Counted from the first letter of the stretch, positions 44,224 through 55,269 are shown. The stretch: 64,000 nt of DNA from Clostridioides sp. ES-S-0054-01 (GCA_021561035.1 CP067346.1:2883001-2947000), one strand, 5' to 3'. Made by a program: numbers and translations. Notes: generated by a model not told the origin, from the letters alone.

Positions 44224-45627
44224 TTATTCTTTATATCTTCCATAAAACTCATGTGTCGCATATAGATTCTTATCTCCTGTTATAGCTATACCAAATCCCA
44301 TTATTTCATACCCTTTATGTAACATATTAGTACCTTCTCCTGGATTTGTCTTCCACTTATTAAAAATAAAGTTTCCTATATCATCTGCATCTCTATTTGT
44401 ATACACAGGTTTATCTGGAATTTTATATTTAATTATATTTTCACCTTGAACTGCACTATATCCAGGCTTAATCTCACTCCAATCTAAGTACTTTAAAAAA
44501 GTAGAATATGAATTTTTTCCATTTATCGTATGAGATAAAGTCTTCTTATTTGCCATTAAGTTAGACCAATCATTTGCTAGACCCTCTAATCTACTTGCTA
44601 CAGATAACGCTCTTACTCCATTTTCTTTTCTGTATTGCTTTGTAAGAGCATATACTTTACCCTTTATTCTCTCCTTAAATGCTCTGTCATTTGGATTGTA
44701 ATATAACCCTTGTTGGTTTGGTGAAGCTTGATTTATACATTGCTTGATAACATTTTGATTTATGCCTCCTAGTACAGTTAATTTATTTGCACCACTTAAA
44801 ATGCTCTTGTTGCTACCATTTTCAACTAAAACTACAGGAGCATTTTTTGCTATTGTAGAAACTGCCAATGCGTCTGTTAATTGCAACCCTTTACTTAGGT
44901 AAAATTCTTTACTATTTTTATAAAACTCTTGTATAACTCTCTTATTGGTATCAAATCTATCTGTTCCACCCAATCTAACAGAATTTGTACTCTTAACTAA
45001 TTCGTCACTGATTATTTCACTAGAGCCAAGTGCATAACTCTTTAACCCTGTTGTGTCAAATTCTACACTATTTCCATCTGTGAGTATTATAGGTACTCCA
45101 TCTCTAGCTGCTACTGGTGATGCACTTATCGCATCTGCTTCTCCCGTAAATCCATTGGCTATAATTACTTTATCTATTGGCTTAATTTCTTTTATTTTTT
45201 CAGCTATTTTTATGCTTGTATCAAATCTATTTTCACCAAATATTCTTTGTACAACCTTTTTTTTGGATAGTAACTGATTTTCAACATTTTTACTTATTGT
45301 TGATTCTGATCCTATTATATATACAGTATTTGCTTTGTTTAATCTTTCCATAGTTGTATTTGGAATTTGATTTTGTTTTGTCATTAAAATAGGTGCATTT
45401 AAGGCTCCAGCTAAGCCACTTGCACTTAAGCCATCTGCCAAGCTATTATCTGAATTGATTAGAATTGCTGTATTGTAATTTTGTTTATCAGCTATTTTTG
45501 CTGCTGTCTCATATCTGTCATTGCCTTTTATTAGTTCTACTGATGTCAACGCATTTACTATAGTAGTATTTACCATTACTAAAAATAGTGTAAGTCCTAT
45601 AGCCAATATCTTTTTACTATTCTTCAT
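44224..45627 (-). CDS. cwp9: Cwp9: CWB2 cell-wall protein with CAP domain
   Basis: 467 residues: signal peptide (about 1-27), three CWB2 modules (about 30-310; GNDRYETAAKIA, GENRFDTSIKIA, GTDRFDTNKRVI) and a C-terminal CAP/SCP domain (about 325-467; LTKQYRKENGVR, LSHTINGKNSYSTF, GENIIKY). It is related to Cwp11 and Cwp12 but lacks their Ig-like domain between anchor and CAP. The start is the ATG at 45627 after GGGGG; an in-frame TTG 30 bases upstream lies ahead of the ribosome site. Confidence 0.92.
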   Translation of the reverse strand: MKNSKKILAIGLTLFLVMVNTTIVNALTSVELIKGNDRYETAAKIADKQNYNTAILINSDNSLADGLSASGLAGALNAPILMTKQNQIPNTTMERLNKANTVYIIGSESTISKNVENQLLSKKKVVQRIFGENRFDTSIKIAEKIKEIKPIDKVIIANGFTGEADAISASPVAARDGVPIILTDGNSVEFDTTGLKSYALGSSEIISDELVKSTNSVRLGGTDRFDTNKRVIQEFYKNSKEFYLSKGLQLTDALAVSTIAKNAPVVLVENGSNKSILSGANKLTVLGGINQNVIKQCINQASPNQQGLYYNPNDRAFKERIKGKVYALTKQYRKENGVRALSVASRLEGLANDWSNLMANKKTLSHTINGKNSYSTFLKYLDWSEIKPGYSAVQGENIIKYKIPDKPVYTNRDADDIGNFIFNKWKTNPGEGTNMLHKGYEIMGFGIAITGDKNLYATHEFYGRYKE

Positions 45628-45863
45628 ATTATTTTCTACCCCCAATATATTTTTCAAATTTTTTATTAGTACTTTTGCTTATTTCTAATAAAAAGTTACA
45701 ATTTTGTTACCATATTTTATATATGATACCATAGTTATCCATATAACTCAAACAATACAGTTAAATTCTTTATTCTCCATAAATTCAAAAAATTATAACT
45801 TATTTTATTTAATTAAGTAATAAATTCAAAATAATATACATTAATGGGGTATTTAATCACTAT

Positions 45864-45899
45864 AAGCAGTATAATTTATAAAAGCAGTATAATTTATAA
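45864..45899. repeat. Two tandem copies of an 18-base AT-rich unit
   Basis: AAGCAGTATAATTTATAA occurs twice head to tail with period 18, in the cwp8-cwp9 gap upstream of cwp9. Confidence 0.85.
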
Positions 45900-45953
45900 G
45901 AATTTTTTTATAATATGAAGTTCACAATATTATAATCAAAAATAAAATAGGGA

Positions 45954-46095
45954 AGTATCTCAAAATGAATTTTTTAGTTCGTAAGTCACTCTTTCTTATA
46001 TGAAATTATCGTATTTAGCCATACAGAAACACCCCAATCGTTAGATTTTTTGTCCAACAATTGGGGTGCAGTACAATTTCTATTTTGAGATAGCC
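45954..46095. repeat. Short inverted-repeat element, copy 3 (inverted, different interior)
   Basis: Ends are inverted repeats: AGTATCTCAAAATGAA at one side and TTCTATTTTGAGATAGCC at the other. The left part (TTTTTTAGTTCGTAAGTCACTC, TATGAAATTA) matches the reverse complement of copies 1 and 2. The centre instead holds a separate hairpin (CACCCCAAT / ATTGGGGTG). Together with the tandem repeat and AT-rich sequence it fills the 589-base gap 45628-46216. Confidence 0.75.
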
Positions 46096-46216
46096 TCTTA
46101 TTTTTATTTCATTATTTTTATATATTTTCTAATATCTAAACTATGTCTTACATATTAATATATTGTATAACCATATATTATCTAAATAAACTTTTAACAT
46201 TAATCCCTATATATTA

Positions 46217-48112
46217 TTAGTTCTTAGTAAATAAGTTTATTTTTTCTGCTATTTTTTCAATAGCGTTTTTAGCTATTCCTTCACCTATTTGTACTAACTT
46301 AGTAGCATTCTTAAGTCTTAACTCAACTACTTCTTCTTGTGATTTAGAAAGTTCTTCTGTAGTTAATACTATTGGAGCTTTTGAACTAGCTGCAAGTGGT
46401 GCTGCTGTAAGTGCATCAACTAATTGTCCATTTCCACCTACATAACCATCTTTTGCAACATATGCTTTAGTTGCACCTGCATAGTACTTGTTGATTACTT
46501 TAGCATTAGTATCTTTTCTATTTTCTCCAGCTAATCTTTCAACTTTATTATTTAAATCTATTTCAACTAATTTGTCTTCAACTTCTTTTGATACAGAATT
46601 CTCTCCACCTACTATTTCTAATTCTTTCCCTCTTAATAGTTTTTCAGCATTTGCATCTAACTCATTACCTGTAACTATTATTGGAGCACCAAATTGAGCA
46701 GCTCTAGCTGATATACTCATAGCATCTGCTTCTCCATTTCCTCCTACTACGAAAGCAGTCTTAAATGTATCTTTTAATTGTTTTGCTATTTCTAAAGAAG
46801 TTTCAAATCTATCCTCTCCAGAAACTCTCTCAACTTTACTTACACCTAGTTTAGAAAGTTTTTCTTCAGTTTCTTTTGATACTTTAGATTCTCCACCTAC
46901 TATATATATTTTCTTAGAAGATAGATTACTTCCAAGTACTCTTAATATTTCAGCTTCTATTTCTGATGGTAATGAATCCTTTTTAGATAATAGTATTGGT
47001 GCATTTTTTTGAGATGCAAGTGGTGCTGATGCTAATCCATCAACTATAGCGTCTTCTCCAACCAAGATTATTGCTTCTGCTGCTCCATCTGTAAATCTCT
47101 CTTTGCTAACCTCTACTGCTGTTGTAAATCTTGAATCTCCAGATAAAACTTCTACTTTTAATTCTTTTCCGTCTTTCACATCAGTTAATACTTTATGTAA
47201 ATCTCTAACTAATTTATGATTTTTACTTGAAACACTTATTGTTTCTGGCTTTTCATTTGATTTACTTAAAACTATATCAAAGCTTGATTTTTCTGGCTTA
47301 TCTTTATCATCACTATCTTCTTGTTCTTGAGTAAGAATTGCTTCGTTCTCAAATGTCAAAGCATATCCATTTTTAACTTTATTAACTATTTCTCTTCCTA
47401 ATGTAGTTAATCTAATTCCGTCAAATAATTCTTCTGCTGATATGTCTTGTAAATCTGCGTTTTTAACTGTTATTGTATGTAATTCTTTTGATTCTATGTC
47501 ACTATAATTCTTTTCATAACCTTCAAAAATACCCTCTTCTGATGTTATTACTTTCGAGAAATTTAAATGTTGGTCTCCTACATTTAATGTAATAGCATTT
47601 GTTGAATCTTTTGCTCTTTTTACTTCAACTGTACTTGTAGATTTTATAGTTGCTGTCAATTTGCTATCAGAATCTTCTGCTAAAGTTGCATTGTAGGCAT
47701 TAACTGCATCTACTATTTCTTGAGCAGTTTTGTAGTTTTCAACTTTATAGTCAACTACTTTTCCACCTAAAACTTGATGCCCTTTATCTTGAATAGTAAC
47801 TTTTAAACTTTGTCCTTCTGTCAATGAGTTTATTTTATTTTGTAATTGAGTTGCATTAGTTAAGTTTACATTGTCTACTTTTATATCGTAAACTCTATCA
47901 TTTACATTTGCTCCTGCTTTTGTATCTTCAAACTTAACTTCTAATGCTTTTCTAACCTCTTCGATTAGTTTAGTAGAATCTTTCGCACTTACTGTATAAT
48001 TTTTATCAATATTTTCTGTCACAGTATTATCTGCGAATATTGGTGCAGCTGCACTCATAACTGTAGCTCCTGCCATTACTATTGCCATACTTCTCTTTTT
48101 GTTGCTTAACAT
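46217..48112 (-). CDS. cwp8: Cwp8: CWB2 cell-wall protein with unique N-terminal region
   Basis: 631 residues: signal peptide (about 1-28, PIFADN), a unique N-terminal region (about 29-310) rich in Val/Asn/Thr with no family I recognise, and three C-terminal CWB2 modules (about 315-631; GDSRFTTAVEVS, GEDRFETSLEIA, GENRKDTNAKVI). The modules are close in sequence to those of SlpA and the short Cwp2. The start is the ATG at 48112 behind CGGAGG; an in-frame upstream TTG/GTG-type start would precede the ribosome site. Its promoter and initial transcribed sequence resemble those of slpA. Confidence 0.9.
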   Translation of the reverse strand: MLSNKKRSMAIVMAGATVMSAAAPIFADNTVTENIDKNYTVSAKDSTKLIEEVRKALEVKFEDTKAGANVNDRVYDIKVDNVNLTNATQLQNKINSLTEGQSLKVTIQDKGHQVLGGKVVDYKVENYKTAQEIVDAVNAYNATLAEDSDSKLTATIKSTSTVEVKRAKDSTNAITLNVGDQHLNFSKVITSEEGIFEGYEKNYSDIESKELHTITVKNADLQDISAEELFDGIRLTTLGREIVNKVKNGYALTFENEAILTQEQEDSDDKDKPEKSSFDIVLSKSNEKPETISVSSKNHKLVRDLHKVLTDVKDGKELKVEVLSGDSRFTTAVEVSKERFTDGAAEAIILVGEDAIVDGLASAPLASQKNAPILLSKKDSLPSEIEAEILRVLGSNLSSKKIYIVGGESKVSKETEEKLSKLGVSKVERVSGEDRFETSLEIAKQLKDTFKTAFVVGGNGEADAMSISARAAQFGAPIIVTGNELDANAEKLLRGKELEIVGGENSVSKEVEDKLVEIDLNNKVERLAGENRKDTNAKVINKYYAGATKAYVAKDGYVGGNGQLVDALTAAPLAASSKAPIVLTTEELSKSQEEVVELRLKNATKLVQIGEGIAKNAIEKIAEKINLFTKN

Positions 48113-48153
48113 ATTTATGTCCTCCGAATATTGTTTTTTATTTTTTATATTCG

Positions 48154-48198
48154 TATTTCCCACACATAAATAATATTATATATAATATTATTTTTCAA
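48154..48198 (-). promoter_or_regulatory. cwp8 promoter with slpA-like initial transcribed motif
   Basis: TTGAAA (48193-48198), 17-base spacer, TATTAT (48170-48175), 5 bases, then TGTGGGAAATA (48154-48164) in the minus direction: the same geometry as the slpA promoter. The remaining gap to 48535 is AT-rich with no gene I can support. Confidence 0.6.
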
Positions 48199-48534
48199 TA
48201 TATTTTATGTGTTTACATAATTTGCTAACACAAACACTACTAATATCTTCTTGAACCCCTTCTCCCACTTATCTATCTATGATTATGCTCAAAGATAGAA
48301 ATCCCTATTTTATAGTGATTTTCTACTAGACAATCATATACTAACAAAAGTATTCAAACTCCACTTTTATATACTACTACACACTAATTTTTGCTTTACT
48401 CTTATTACTTATATATCACTAAATTAATATCTATCTCCATATATTAAAATATATAACATATTATAAAAATCATCATAAATTAGAGTTTAAAATTAAAAAT
48501 TATTCTAATACATGTAATTGATAAAAAATAAAAA

Positions 48535-48570
48535 TATAAGAGTAGCTATTTTAAAATAAATACTCTTATA
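48535..48570 (-). terminator. Terminator-like hairpin between scfA and cwp8
   Basis: TATAAGAGTA / TACTCTTATA perfect 10-base stem followed by TTTTTATTTTTT in the minus direction. Confidence 0.65.
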
Positions 48571-48669
48571 TAATTAGATATTTTTGCATAATCAAACGAT
48601 AAGAAATCAAACTTAATTTTATATAAATAGTTTAAATATTTTATATACAAACAAAAATAAAAGAGGATA

Positions 48670-48711
48670 TCTCATAATGATAAAAGAATCACTTTGAAAT
48701 ACCCTACTACA
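48670..48711 (-). terminator. scfA terminator
   Basis: GGGTATTTCAAAGTGAT / ATCATTATGAGATATCC, about 16 of 17 positions paired including G-U pairs, followed by TCTTTTATTTTT, 20-odd bases after the scfA stop. Its TATCTCA/TTTGAAATA ends resemble the ends of the short inverted-repeat family, so it may be a decayed copy. Confidence 0.65.
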
Positions 48712-48732
48712 AACAACTAAATCAATAATTTT

Positions 48733-48876
48733 CTATCTTTCACACTCTTGATTTGCAACTGTACAAGAAGTTTTACAAGCTGATTGACAAGAAGTTTGAC
48801 ACTCTCCACATCCACCTTTTACAGCACTTTGCTTTAAAGTAGCTTGAGATAAAGTTCTTACATGTTTATTTTCCAT
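48733..48876 (-). CDS. scfA: SCIFF (six-cysteine) ribosomally made peptide precursor
   Basis: A 47-residue peptide beginning MENKHVRTLSQATLKQS, the conserved SCIFF leader, followed by GGCGECQTSCQSAC and further cysteines, six in total (23, 26, 30, 34, 38, 45). SCIFF precursors are modified by a radical-SAM maturase that forms a Cys-to-Thr thioether. A GGAGG ribosome site precedes the ATG. It lies just downstream of the YrzE-like gene, its usual neighbour in clostridia. No maturase gene is in this window. Confidence 0.93.
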   Translation of the reverse strand: MENKHVRTLSQATLKQSAVKGGCGECQTSCQSACKTSCTVANQECER

Positions 48877-48941
48877 TTTCAACGCCTCCATTTCTAATTG
48901 TTTCCTATTGATTATATCATAAAACTACTTTAATATAAACT

Positions 48942-49304
48942 CTATTTAAAGTTGACACCCAGTACGCCTCCAATGCCTCCTGCTGCTGATATTAACAATA
49001 ACTTATAAATCATCCCCACTTCAAACACAAACTTTTCTTGTGCTAAAAACACAGTCAAAAAAATACATACTATGTACAAAAGTCCTACCAAAAGCCCATA
49101 CATAAGCCCTCTTTCTTTCATGTGTTTTGAAGTATAAAACCCTCCTATAGCTGCAGAAATAGTAGTTATAAATGATGAAACCATAGTTATATTATCCCCA
49201 CCAATATCTGTAAATGTCAAAAATAAGTTATACACTAATAAAACAGCCAAAGTTATTATATATGCATATCCCAGACCTTTAAAAATATAATTAGATTTTC
49301 CCAT
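48942..49304 (-). CDS. TIGR04086/YrzE-like membrane protein
   Basis: A 120-residue protein with four membrane helices and the sequence SFITTISAAIGGFYTSKHMKERG, typical of the TIGR04086 family found next to yajC in Firmicutes. Function is unknown. GAGGAGG precedes the ATG at 49304. It lies between yajC and the SCIFF gene. Confidence 0.85.
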   Translation of the reverse strand: MGKSNYIFKGLGYAYIITLAVLLVYNLFLTFTDIGGDNITMVSSFITTISAAIGGFYTSKHMKERGLMYGLLVGLLYIVCIFLTVFLAQEKFVFEVGMIYKLLLISAAGGIGGVLGVNFK

Positions 49305-49360
49305 AAAAAACCTCCTCTCAAATTAATATATATTCGAGAAAAGGCTTTTAAATTACTAAT

Positions 49361-49654
49361 TTAGTCTTCTTCTATTTCTTCTTTTTTAGATTTAACTGTT
49401 CCTATAGCCCATTTTTCAAATGGAACTTTAGTTCTATTTGGTCCTAATTCTAATATTACAACGTCATCTTCAACTTTAGCTACATTAGCTACTATTCCAC
49501 CTATTGTAACGACCTTGTCTCCTACACCTAGGCTACTTCTCATTTCTTTTAATTGTTTGTCTTTTTTCTTTTGAGGTCTAATCATTAGGAAATAAAAGAT
49601 TGCGATTACTACTACCCATAGACCTATACTCATTATTATTTGTTGCTGTGGCAT
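49361..49654 (-). CDS. yajC: YajC preprotein translocase subunit
   Basis: 97 residues with one N-terminal membrane helix (LWVVVIAIFYFLMIRPQKKKDKQ), the FLMIRPQ hallmark and the GDKVVTIGGIVA motif of YajC, which accompanies SecDF. It lies downstream of tgt as in many bacteria. Confidence 0.95.
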   Translation of the reverse strand: MPQQQIIMSIGLWVVVIAIFYFLMIRPQKKKDKQLKEMRSSLGVGDKVVTIGGIVANVAKVEDDVVILELGPNRTKVPFEKWAIGTVKSKKEEIEED

Positions 49655-49787
49655 TAAATTTTCACTCCTTTGTAAATTATACTCTTTTGTAAATCATAAT
49701 AAATGTTTATATAACAATTTACTTTCTCTATCTTTGAGTACTATTGAATATTATATATTAAAATGATTATAATTAATAGTGCAAAAC

Positions 49788-50930
<1,143 letters not shown>

Positions 50931-50988
50931 TTATTTCTCCTGATTTTTTAAGATATATTTATAATAGTTCATTCTCCTAATATATTTT

Positions 50989-51474
50989 CTAAATAGATTT
51001 ATCTTTATCATTTTTACTCTGTTGTTCTTTAATTGCATCTTCATCATGAATACTCGTTATATTAAGAGCACTCTTGTCTTTTGTTACTAAAAACTTTTTT
51101 ATAGCAAATAATCCTGCAATAGCTATAACTCCTATTAAAACATCTATCATTCCTTCATTTTTAGGAAGTAACAACATTTTTCTAGCTATAGCATAAAGTA
51201 ATGCCTCAATAAATGCTCCTGGTATATGAAGTGATAGCATTACTACAAGTTCAACACCTATCACTAAAAGTAATATTTGCGCTAGGAAGTCATTAAGCTG
51301 ACTGTATTGTACTGGATTTTGAAAATCAACTATATATGCTCCCCACATAAGTCTTAACACATCTATAGTTCCTAGAAATACGGCTATTAGAACTACTACT
51401 GCTAAAATACGTTCAAATATAAAAGCAATCTTTAATATAGGGTTATTCTTTTTTTGTTTTTGTAAACTATGCAT
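50989..51474 (-). CDS. PsiE-like small membrane protein
   Basis: 161 residues with four membrane helices. Segments such as FLGTIDVLRLMWGAYI and ELVVMLSLHIPGAFIEALLYAIARKML resemble the PsiE (phosphate-starvation-inducible E) family. The C-terminal tail is charged and cytoplasmic-like. It lies between queA and tgt, 11 bases from queA, with GGGAGG before the ATG. No function is known. Confidence 0.6.
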   Translation of the reverse strand: MHSLQKQKKNNPILKIAFIFERILAVVVLIAVFLGTIDVLRLMWGAYIVDFQNPVQYSQLNDFLAQILLLVIGVELVVMLSLHIPGAFIEALLYAIARKMLLLPKNEGMIDVLIGVIAIAGLFAIKKFLVTKDKSALNITSIHDEDAIKEQQSKNDKDKSI

Positions 51475-51485
51475 CTATTACCTCC

Positions 51486-52511
51486 CTACTTTATAATCAT
51501 AGCATCTCCAAAACTGAAGAATCTATATCTTTCTTTTACTGCCTCATTATATGCGTTTAAAACAGTATCCTTTCCACAAATAGCACTTACTAACATTATT
51601 AATGTAGACTCTGGTAAATGAAAATTAGTAATAAGCTTATCTAAAACTTTAAATTTATAACCTGGATATATAAATATATCTGTCCACCCACTAGTTTCTT
51701 TCATCTTTCCATCTTCATTACAAGCTGATTCTATAGTTCTACAACTAGTAGTTCCAACACATATTACATTATTTCCATTTTCTTTTGCCCTATTTATTTT
51801 GTCAGCTGCTTCTTGACTGACCATATAATATTCTGAATGCATCTTATGATTTAAAACATCATCTACTTTTACTGGTCTAAAAGTTCCCAAACCAACATGT
51901 AAAGTTATGAAGGCTATATCTACACCTTTTTCCTTTATTTTACTTAACAATTCTTCTGTAAAATGTAGTCCTGCTGTAGGTGCCGCTGCTGAACCATTAT
52001 GCTTCGAATAAACAGTCTGGTATCTTTCTTTTTCATCTAATTTAGCAGTTATATATGGAGGTAGTGGCATATTTCCAAGTTCATCCAAGATTTCTTCAAA
52101 AATTCCATCATAATGAAATTTTATAATTCTTGAACCTTCATCTGATAAGCCTACAACTTCTCCAACCAACTTTCCATTTCCAAAAGAAAATTTAGCACCT
52201 ACTTTTGCTCTTTTTCCTGGTTTTACTAGAGCTTGCCAAGTATCTTCTTCTGTTCTTTTTAATAATAAAAACTCAATTTTACCTCCAGTTTCAAGCTTCT
52301 CTCCTATTAGTCTAGCTGGTATGACTCTAGTATTATTTAAGACTAAACAATCCCCTGGATTTAAATATTCTATTACATCTCTAAACACTTTATGTTCAAT
52401 GTTGCCAGTCTCTTTATCTAATACCATTAATCTTGAGCTAGCTCTATCTTCTATAGGAACTTGAGCTATAAGTTCCTGTGGTAAATCAAATTTAAAATCA
52501 CTTGTCTTCAA
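51486..52511 (-). CDS. queA: S-adenosylmethionine:tRNA ribosyltransferase-isomerase
   Basis: 341 residues with the QueA signatures [45 protein letters not shown] and [14 protein letters not shown]. It converts preQ1-tRNA to epoxyqueuosine-tRNA. The only well-placed start is a TTG at 52511 nine bases after AGAGGA. Confidence 0.97.
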   Translation of the reverse strand: MKTSDFKFDLPQELIAQVPIEDRASSRLMVLDKETGNIEHKVFRDVIEYLNPGDCLVLNNTRVIPARLIGEKLETGGKIEFLLLKRTEEDTWQALVKPGKRAKVGAKFSFGNGKLVGEVVGLSDEGSRIIKFHYDGIFEEILDELGNMPLPPYITAKLDEKERYQTVYSKHNGSAAAPTAGLHFTEELLSKIKEKGVDIAFITLHVGLGTFRPVKVDDVLNHKMHSEYYMVSQEAADKINRAKENGNNVICVGTTSCRTIESACNEDGKMKETSGWTDIFIYPGYKFKVLDKLITNFHLPESTLIMLVSAICGKDTVLNAYNEAVKERYRFFSFGDAMIIK

Positions 52512-52564
52512 TATTAAACTTCCTCTCTTAAAATTTCTCCAGCTACAATAATATCAAAAAAACA

Positions 52565-52752
52565 ACTTATTTTCCACAATATTACTATAATCTATCAAGA
52601 AATCACCATTTTTAACATACACCATATTCACAATATATAGATATTTTTCCACGATATACGTGTCTTATCCACAATATATAGATACAATACACACAATTTC
52701 CATCTTATTTATCCACAGTATCTACAGATATATTTACCATTTTGTGGATATG
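52565..52752. promoter_or_regulatory. DnaA-box cluster between ruvB and queA
   Basis: Two perfect TTATCCACA boxes (52665-52673, 52709-52717) and near matches TTTTCCACA (52570-52578), TTTTCCACG (52645-52653) and ATATCCACA on the other strand (52742-52750). A 15-base CACAATATATAGATA direct repeat is also present (52629-52643 and 52670-52684, the second overlapping a box by four bases). This accounts for most of the 315-base gap before queA. Confidence 0.65.
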
Positions 52753-52826
52753 TTTGAATTTTTAGCCATTTTAGAAATATTTTAATTTAATGACTATTCT
52801 ATTTTAAATGTTTGTATAATCTATTT

Positions 52827-53846
52827 TTACTTTTCATTAGGATATGGAATTTTTAAGTGCTCATATGCTAATGGCATTGCTATTCTTCCTCTAGGCCCTC
52901 TATTTATAAAACCTAACTGAAGCAAATATGGCTCATATACATCTTCTATTGTATTTCTATCTTCACCAATAGAAGCTGCTAATGTATCTAGACCCACTGG
53001 TCCTCCTCTAAATTTTTCTATTATAGTCATGAGAAGCTTCTCATCTACAAAATCAAGCCCTAAACTATCAACACCTAAAAGCTCTAGAGCATCTTTTGCT
53101 ACCTCATCAGTTATTTTTCCATCAGCCCTAACTTGAGCAAAATCTCTAACTCTTTTTAACAACCTATTTGCTATCCTTGGAGTTCCTCTTGAACGTTTTG
53201 CAAGCTCTAATGCACCATTAGACTGTATCTCTGCATTTAAAATATTTGATGACCTAAGTACTATTTTTGAAAGTTCATCAACTGTATAGTAATCCAGTTT
53301 ACAAATGACACCAAATCTATCTCTAAGTGGATTTGTAAGCATACCAGCTCTTGTGGTAGCTCCAATAAGTGTAAATTTAGGAAGGTCAAGCCTTATACTT
53401 CTTGCAGATGGTCCTTTTCCTATTATTATATCTAGACAAAAGTCTTCCATTGCTGGATACAAAACTTCTTCAACACTTCTATTAATTCTGTGTATCTCAT
53501 CTATAAATAAAACATCATTTTCATTTAAGTTTGTAAGTATAGCTGCTAAATCTCCTGCTCTTTCTATTGCAGGACCTGATGTAATCCTTAAATTTACACC
53601 CATCTCATTAGCTATTATACTGGCTAGTGTAGTTTTTCCAAGACCTGGTGGTCCATATAAAAGAACATGGTCTAACTGTTCATTTCTCGATTTAGCTGCC
53701 TCTATAAATATGCTAAGTTGTTCCTTTGATTTTTCTTGACCCAAATAATCTTCTAGAGTTTTTGGTCTTAGACTGTTTTCTATATCTATATCTTCCATCT
53801 TCATTGTAGAAGTTATTATCCTATTTTCATCTTCAAAACCTTGCAT
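52827..53846 (-). CDS. ruvB: Holliday junction branch-migration helicase RuvB
   Basis: 339 residues with [11 protein letters not shown], Walker [10 protein letters not shown], Walker B LFIDEIHR, sensor GATTRAG and the C-terminal GPVGLDTLA and RTPRGR-type (NRGPRGRIA) region. It drives branch migration with RuvA. The ATG at 53846 follows GAGGAGG. It is 89 bases downstream of ruvA on the same strand. Confidence 0.98.
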   Translation of the reverse strand: MQGFEDENRIITSTMKMEDIDIENSLRPKTLEDYLGQEKSKEQLSIFIEAAKSRNEQLDHVLLYGPPGLGKTTLASIIANEMGVNLRITSGPAIERAGDLAAILTNLNENDVLFIDEIHRINRSVEEVLYPAMEDFCLDIIIGKGPSARSIRLDLPKFTLIGATTRAGMLTNPLRDRFGVICKLDYYTVDELSKIVLRSSNILNAEIQSNGALELAKRSRGTPRIANRLLKRVRDFAQVRADGKITDEVAKDALELLGVDSLGLDFVDEKLLMTIIEKFRGGPVGLDTLAASIGEDRNTIEDVYEPYLLQLGFINRGPRGRIAMPLAYEHLKIPYPNEK

Positions 53847-53935
53847 TTATACCCCTCCTCTCGTATTTTTAGAAATCTACTTTAATACTTTGAAATTTGC
53901 CTTAATATTTTAAATATTATTTTAAAGTGTAAATG

Positions 53936-54538
53936 TTATTTCAAAGATTTACTCATTATATATGTAAGTGCTTTCTTTATAATGGCTTCCGTATTCATAC
54001 CATCTTTTTTACATTTTTGAACTGCATCTTTTGATTCTGCCAAAGTATAGCCTAAGGCTACAAGTGCATCTACAGACTCATCTTGAGATACCAAGGTAGG
54101 TTTTTGTGATAATAATGTTGGTTCAAATTCTATGTTATTTTTGTCTACCTTATCCTTAAGCTCTAAGACAATTCTTTCTGCTGTCTTTTTACCAACACCA
54201 GGAGCTTTAGATAGCTTTCCAATGTCTTCACTTAAAATATATGCCCCTAACTGTGCTGGTGATGCAAATGATAGTATTGAAAGTGCCACCTTAGGTCCTA
54301 TTTTAGATACGGATGTAAGTAGTTCAAACATTTTAAGTTCCTCTCTACTTACAAAACCACAAAGACTCATATCATCTTCTCTTACGATTAGTTTAGTATA
54401 TACCTTTGTAGCTTCTCCCAACTGTAAATTCATGATTGTATTGGATGATACATTTACCTTATATCCTATACCATTATTTTCAACAACTATACCGTCTATA
54501 TAAATCTCTTCTACTGTACCTTTTATATAACTATACAT
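53936..54538 (-). CDS. ruvA: Holliday junction DNA-binding protein RuvA
   Basis: About 200 residues: N-terminal OB fold (YSYIKGTVEEIYIDG), two HhH motifs (LLTSVSKIGPKVAL; APGVGKKTAERIVLEL) and a C-terminal RuvB-binding domain (ALVALGYTLAESKDAV). The ATG at 54538 overlaps the ruvC stop by 8 bases (ATGTATAG) and follows GGTGG, indicating coupled translation. A GTG nine bases upstream is less likely. Confidence 0.97.
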   Translation of the reverse strand: MYSYIKGTVEEIYIDGIVVENNGIGYKVNVSSNTIMNLQLGEATKVYTKLIVREDDMSLCGFVSREELKMFELLTSVSKIGPKVALSILSFASPAQLGAYILSEDIGKLSKAPGVGKKTAERIVLELKDKVDKNNIEFEPTLLSQKPTLVSQDESVDALVALGYTLAESKDAVQKCKKDGMNTEAIIKKALTYIMSKSLK

Positions 54539-55040
54539 ACTTACCACCTATATTCTTTAGAGTTTTTTCAAGTTTGTTTGAATGAGCATGGCAAATAGCC
54601 ACAGCTAAAGCATCTGCAACATCATCTGGTTTTGGAACCTTTTTTAAACTTAAAAACGAAGTTACCATCTGCTGAACTTGTGCCTTATCTGCTCTTCCAT
54701 ATCCAACTACACCTTGTTTTACTTGAAGTGGAGTGTATTCATATACAGGCTTACCATTATGGGCACACGCAAGCATAGTAACACCTCTAGCTTGTGCAAC
54801 TGTTATAGCCGTTTTTACATTCTTATTAAAGAATAATTCTTCCATTCCAACTTCATCTATATTGTAATTCTTTACTATTATATCAATTCCTTTATATACA
54901 AGTTCCAATCTTCTCGATATATTCATATGTGCAGGCGTTGTAACTGCTCCATAATCGATTACTTTAAACTTACTATTTTTATATTCAATTATACCATATC
55001 CAACTATGGCTATACCTGGGTCAATCCCCAATATTATCAT
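54531..55040 (-). CDS. ruvC: Crossover junction endonuclease RuvC
   Basis: 169 residues. Catalytic acidic residues are visible in LGIDPGIAIVGYG, MEELFF and KPDDVADALAVA. It resolves Holliday junctions with RuvAB. GGAGGAA precedes the ATG at 55040. It is the first gene of a ruvC-ruvA-ruvB run. Confidence 0.97.
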   Translation of the reverse strand: MIILGIDPGIAIVGYGIIEYKNSKFKVIDYGAVTTPAHMNISRRLELVYKGIDIIVKNYNIDEVGMEELFFNKNVKTAITVAQARGVTMLACAHNGKPVYEYTPLQVKQGVVGYGRADKAQVQQMVTSFLSLKKVPKPDDVADALAVAICHAHSNKLEKTLKNIGGKYV

Positions 55041-55174
55041 TTTAAAAAATTCCTCCTAAAAATAAAAGAAATACCAAAATGTATTTCTCATAAAAACTTA
55101 TGTTCTAAATCATTATATCATAAATAATATTAACAAATCATAAAATGCTCTATGTAAAATATAAAATCAAATAA

Positions 55175-55217
55175 AAAAGTTATATCAAAGCAAGATTTTT
55201 ACCTCAATATAACTTTT
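55175..55217 (-). terminator. Terminator after the BofC-like gene
   Basis: AAAAGTTATAT / ATATAACTTTT perfect stem with T-run in the minus direction, about 140 bases beyond the stop. Between them lie several imperfect 16-17-base TTAGTATTAACTTAC-type units. Confidence 0.7.
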
Positions 55218-55269
55218 ATATTTAATACAAATAAATTATTGTATTTTTATAGGAATTAATGTGACTACA

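Noticed and set aside
52600-52760. Chromosomal replication origin
   Set aside because: DnaA boxes are present but there is no dnaA/dnaN, rpmH or obvious AT-rich unwinding trio nearby; a titration or regulatory cluster fits better.
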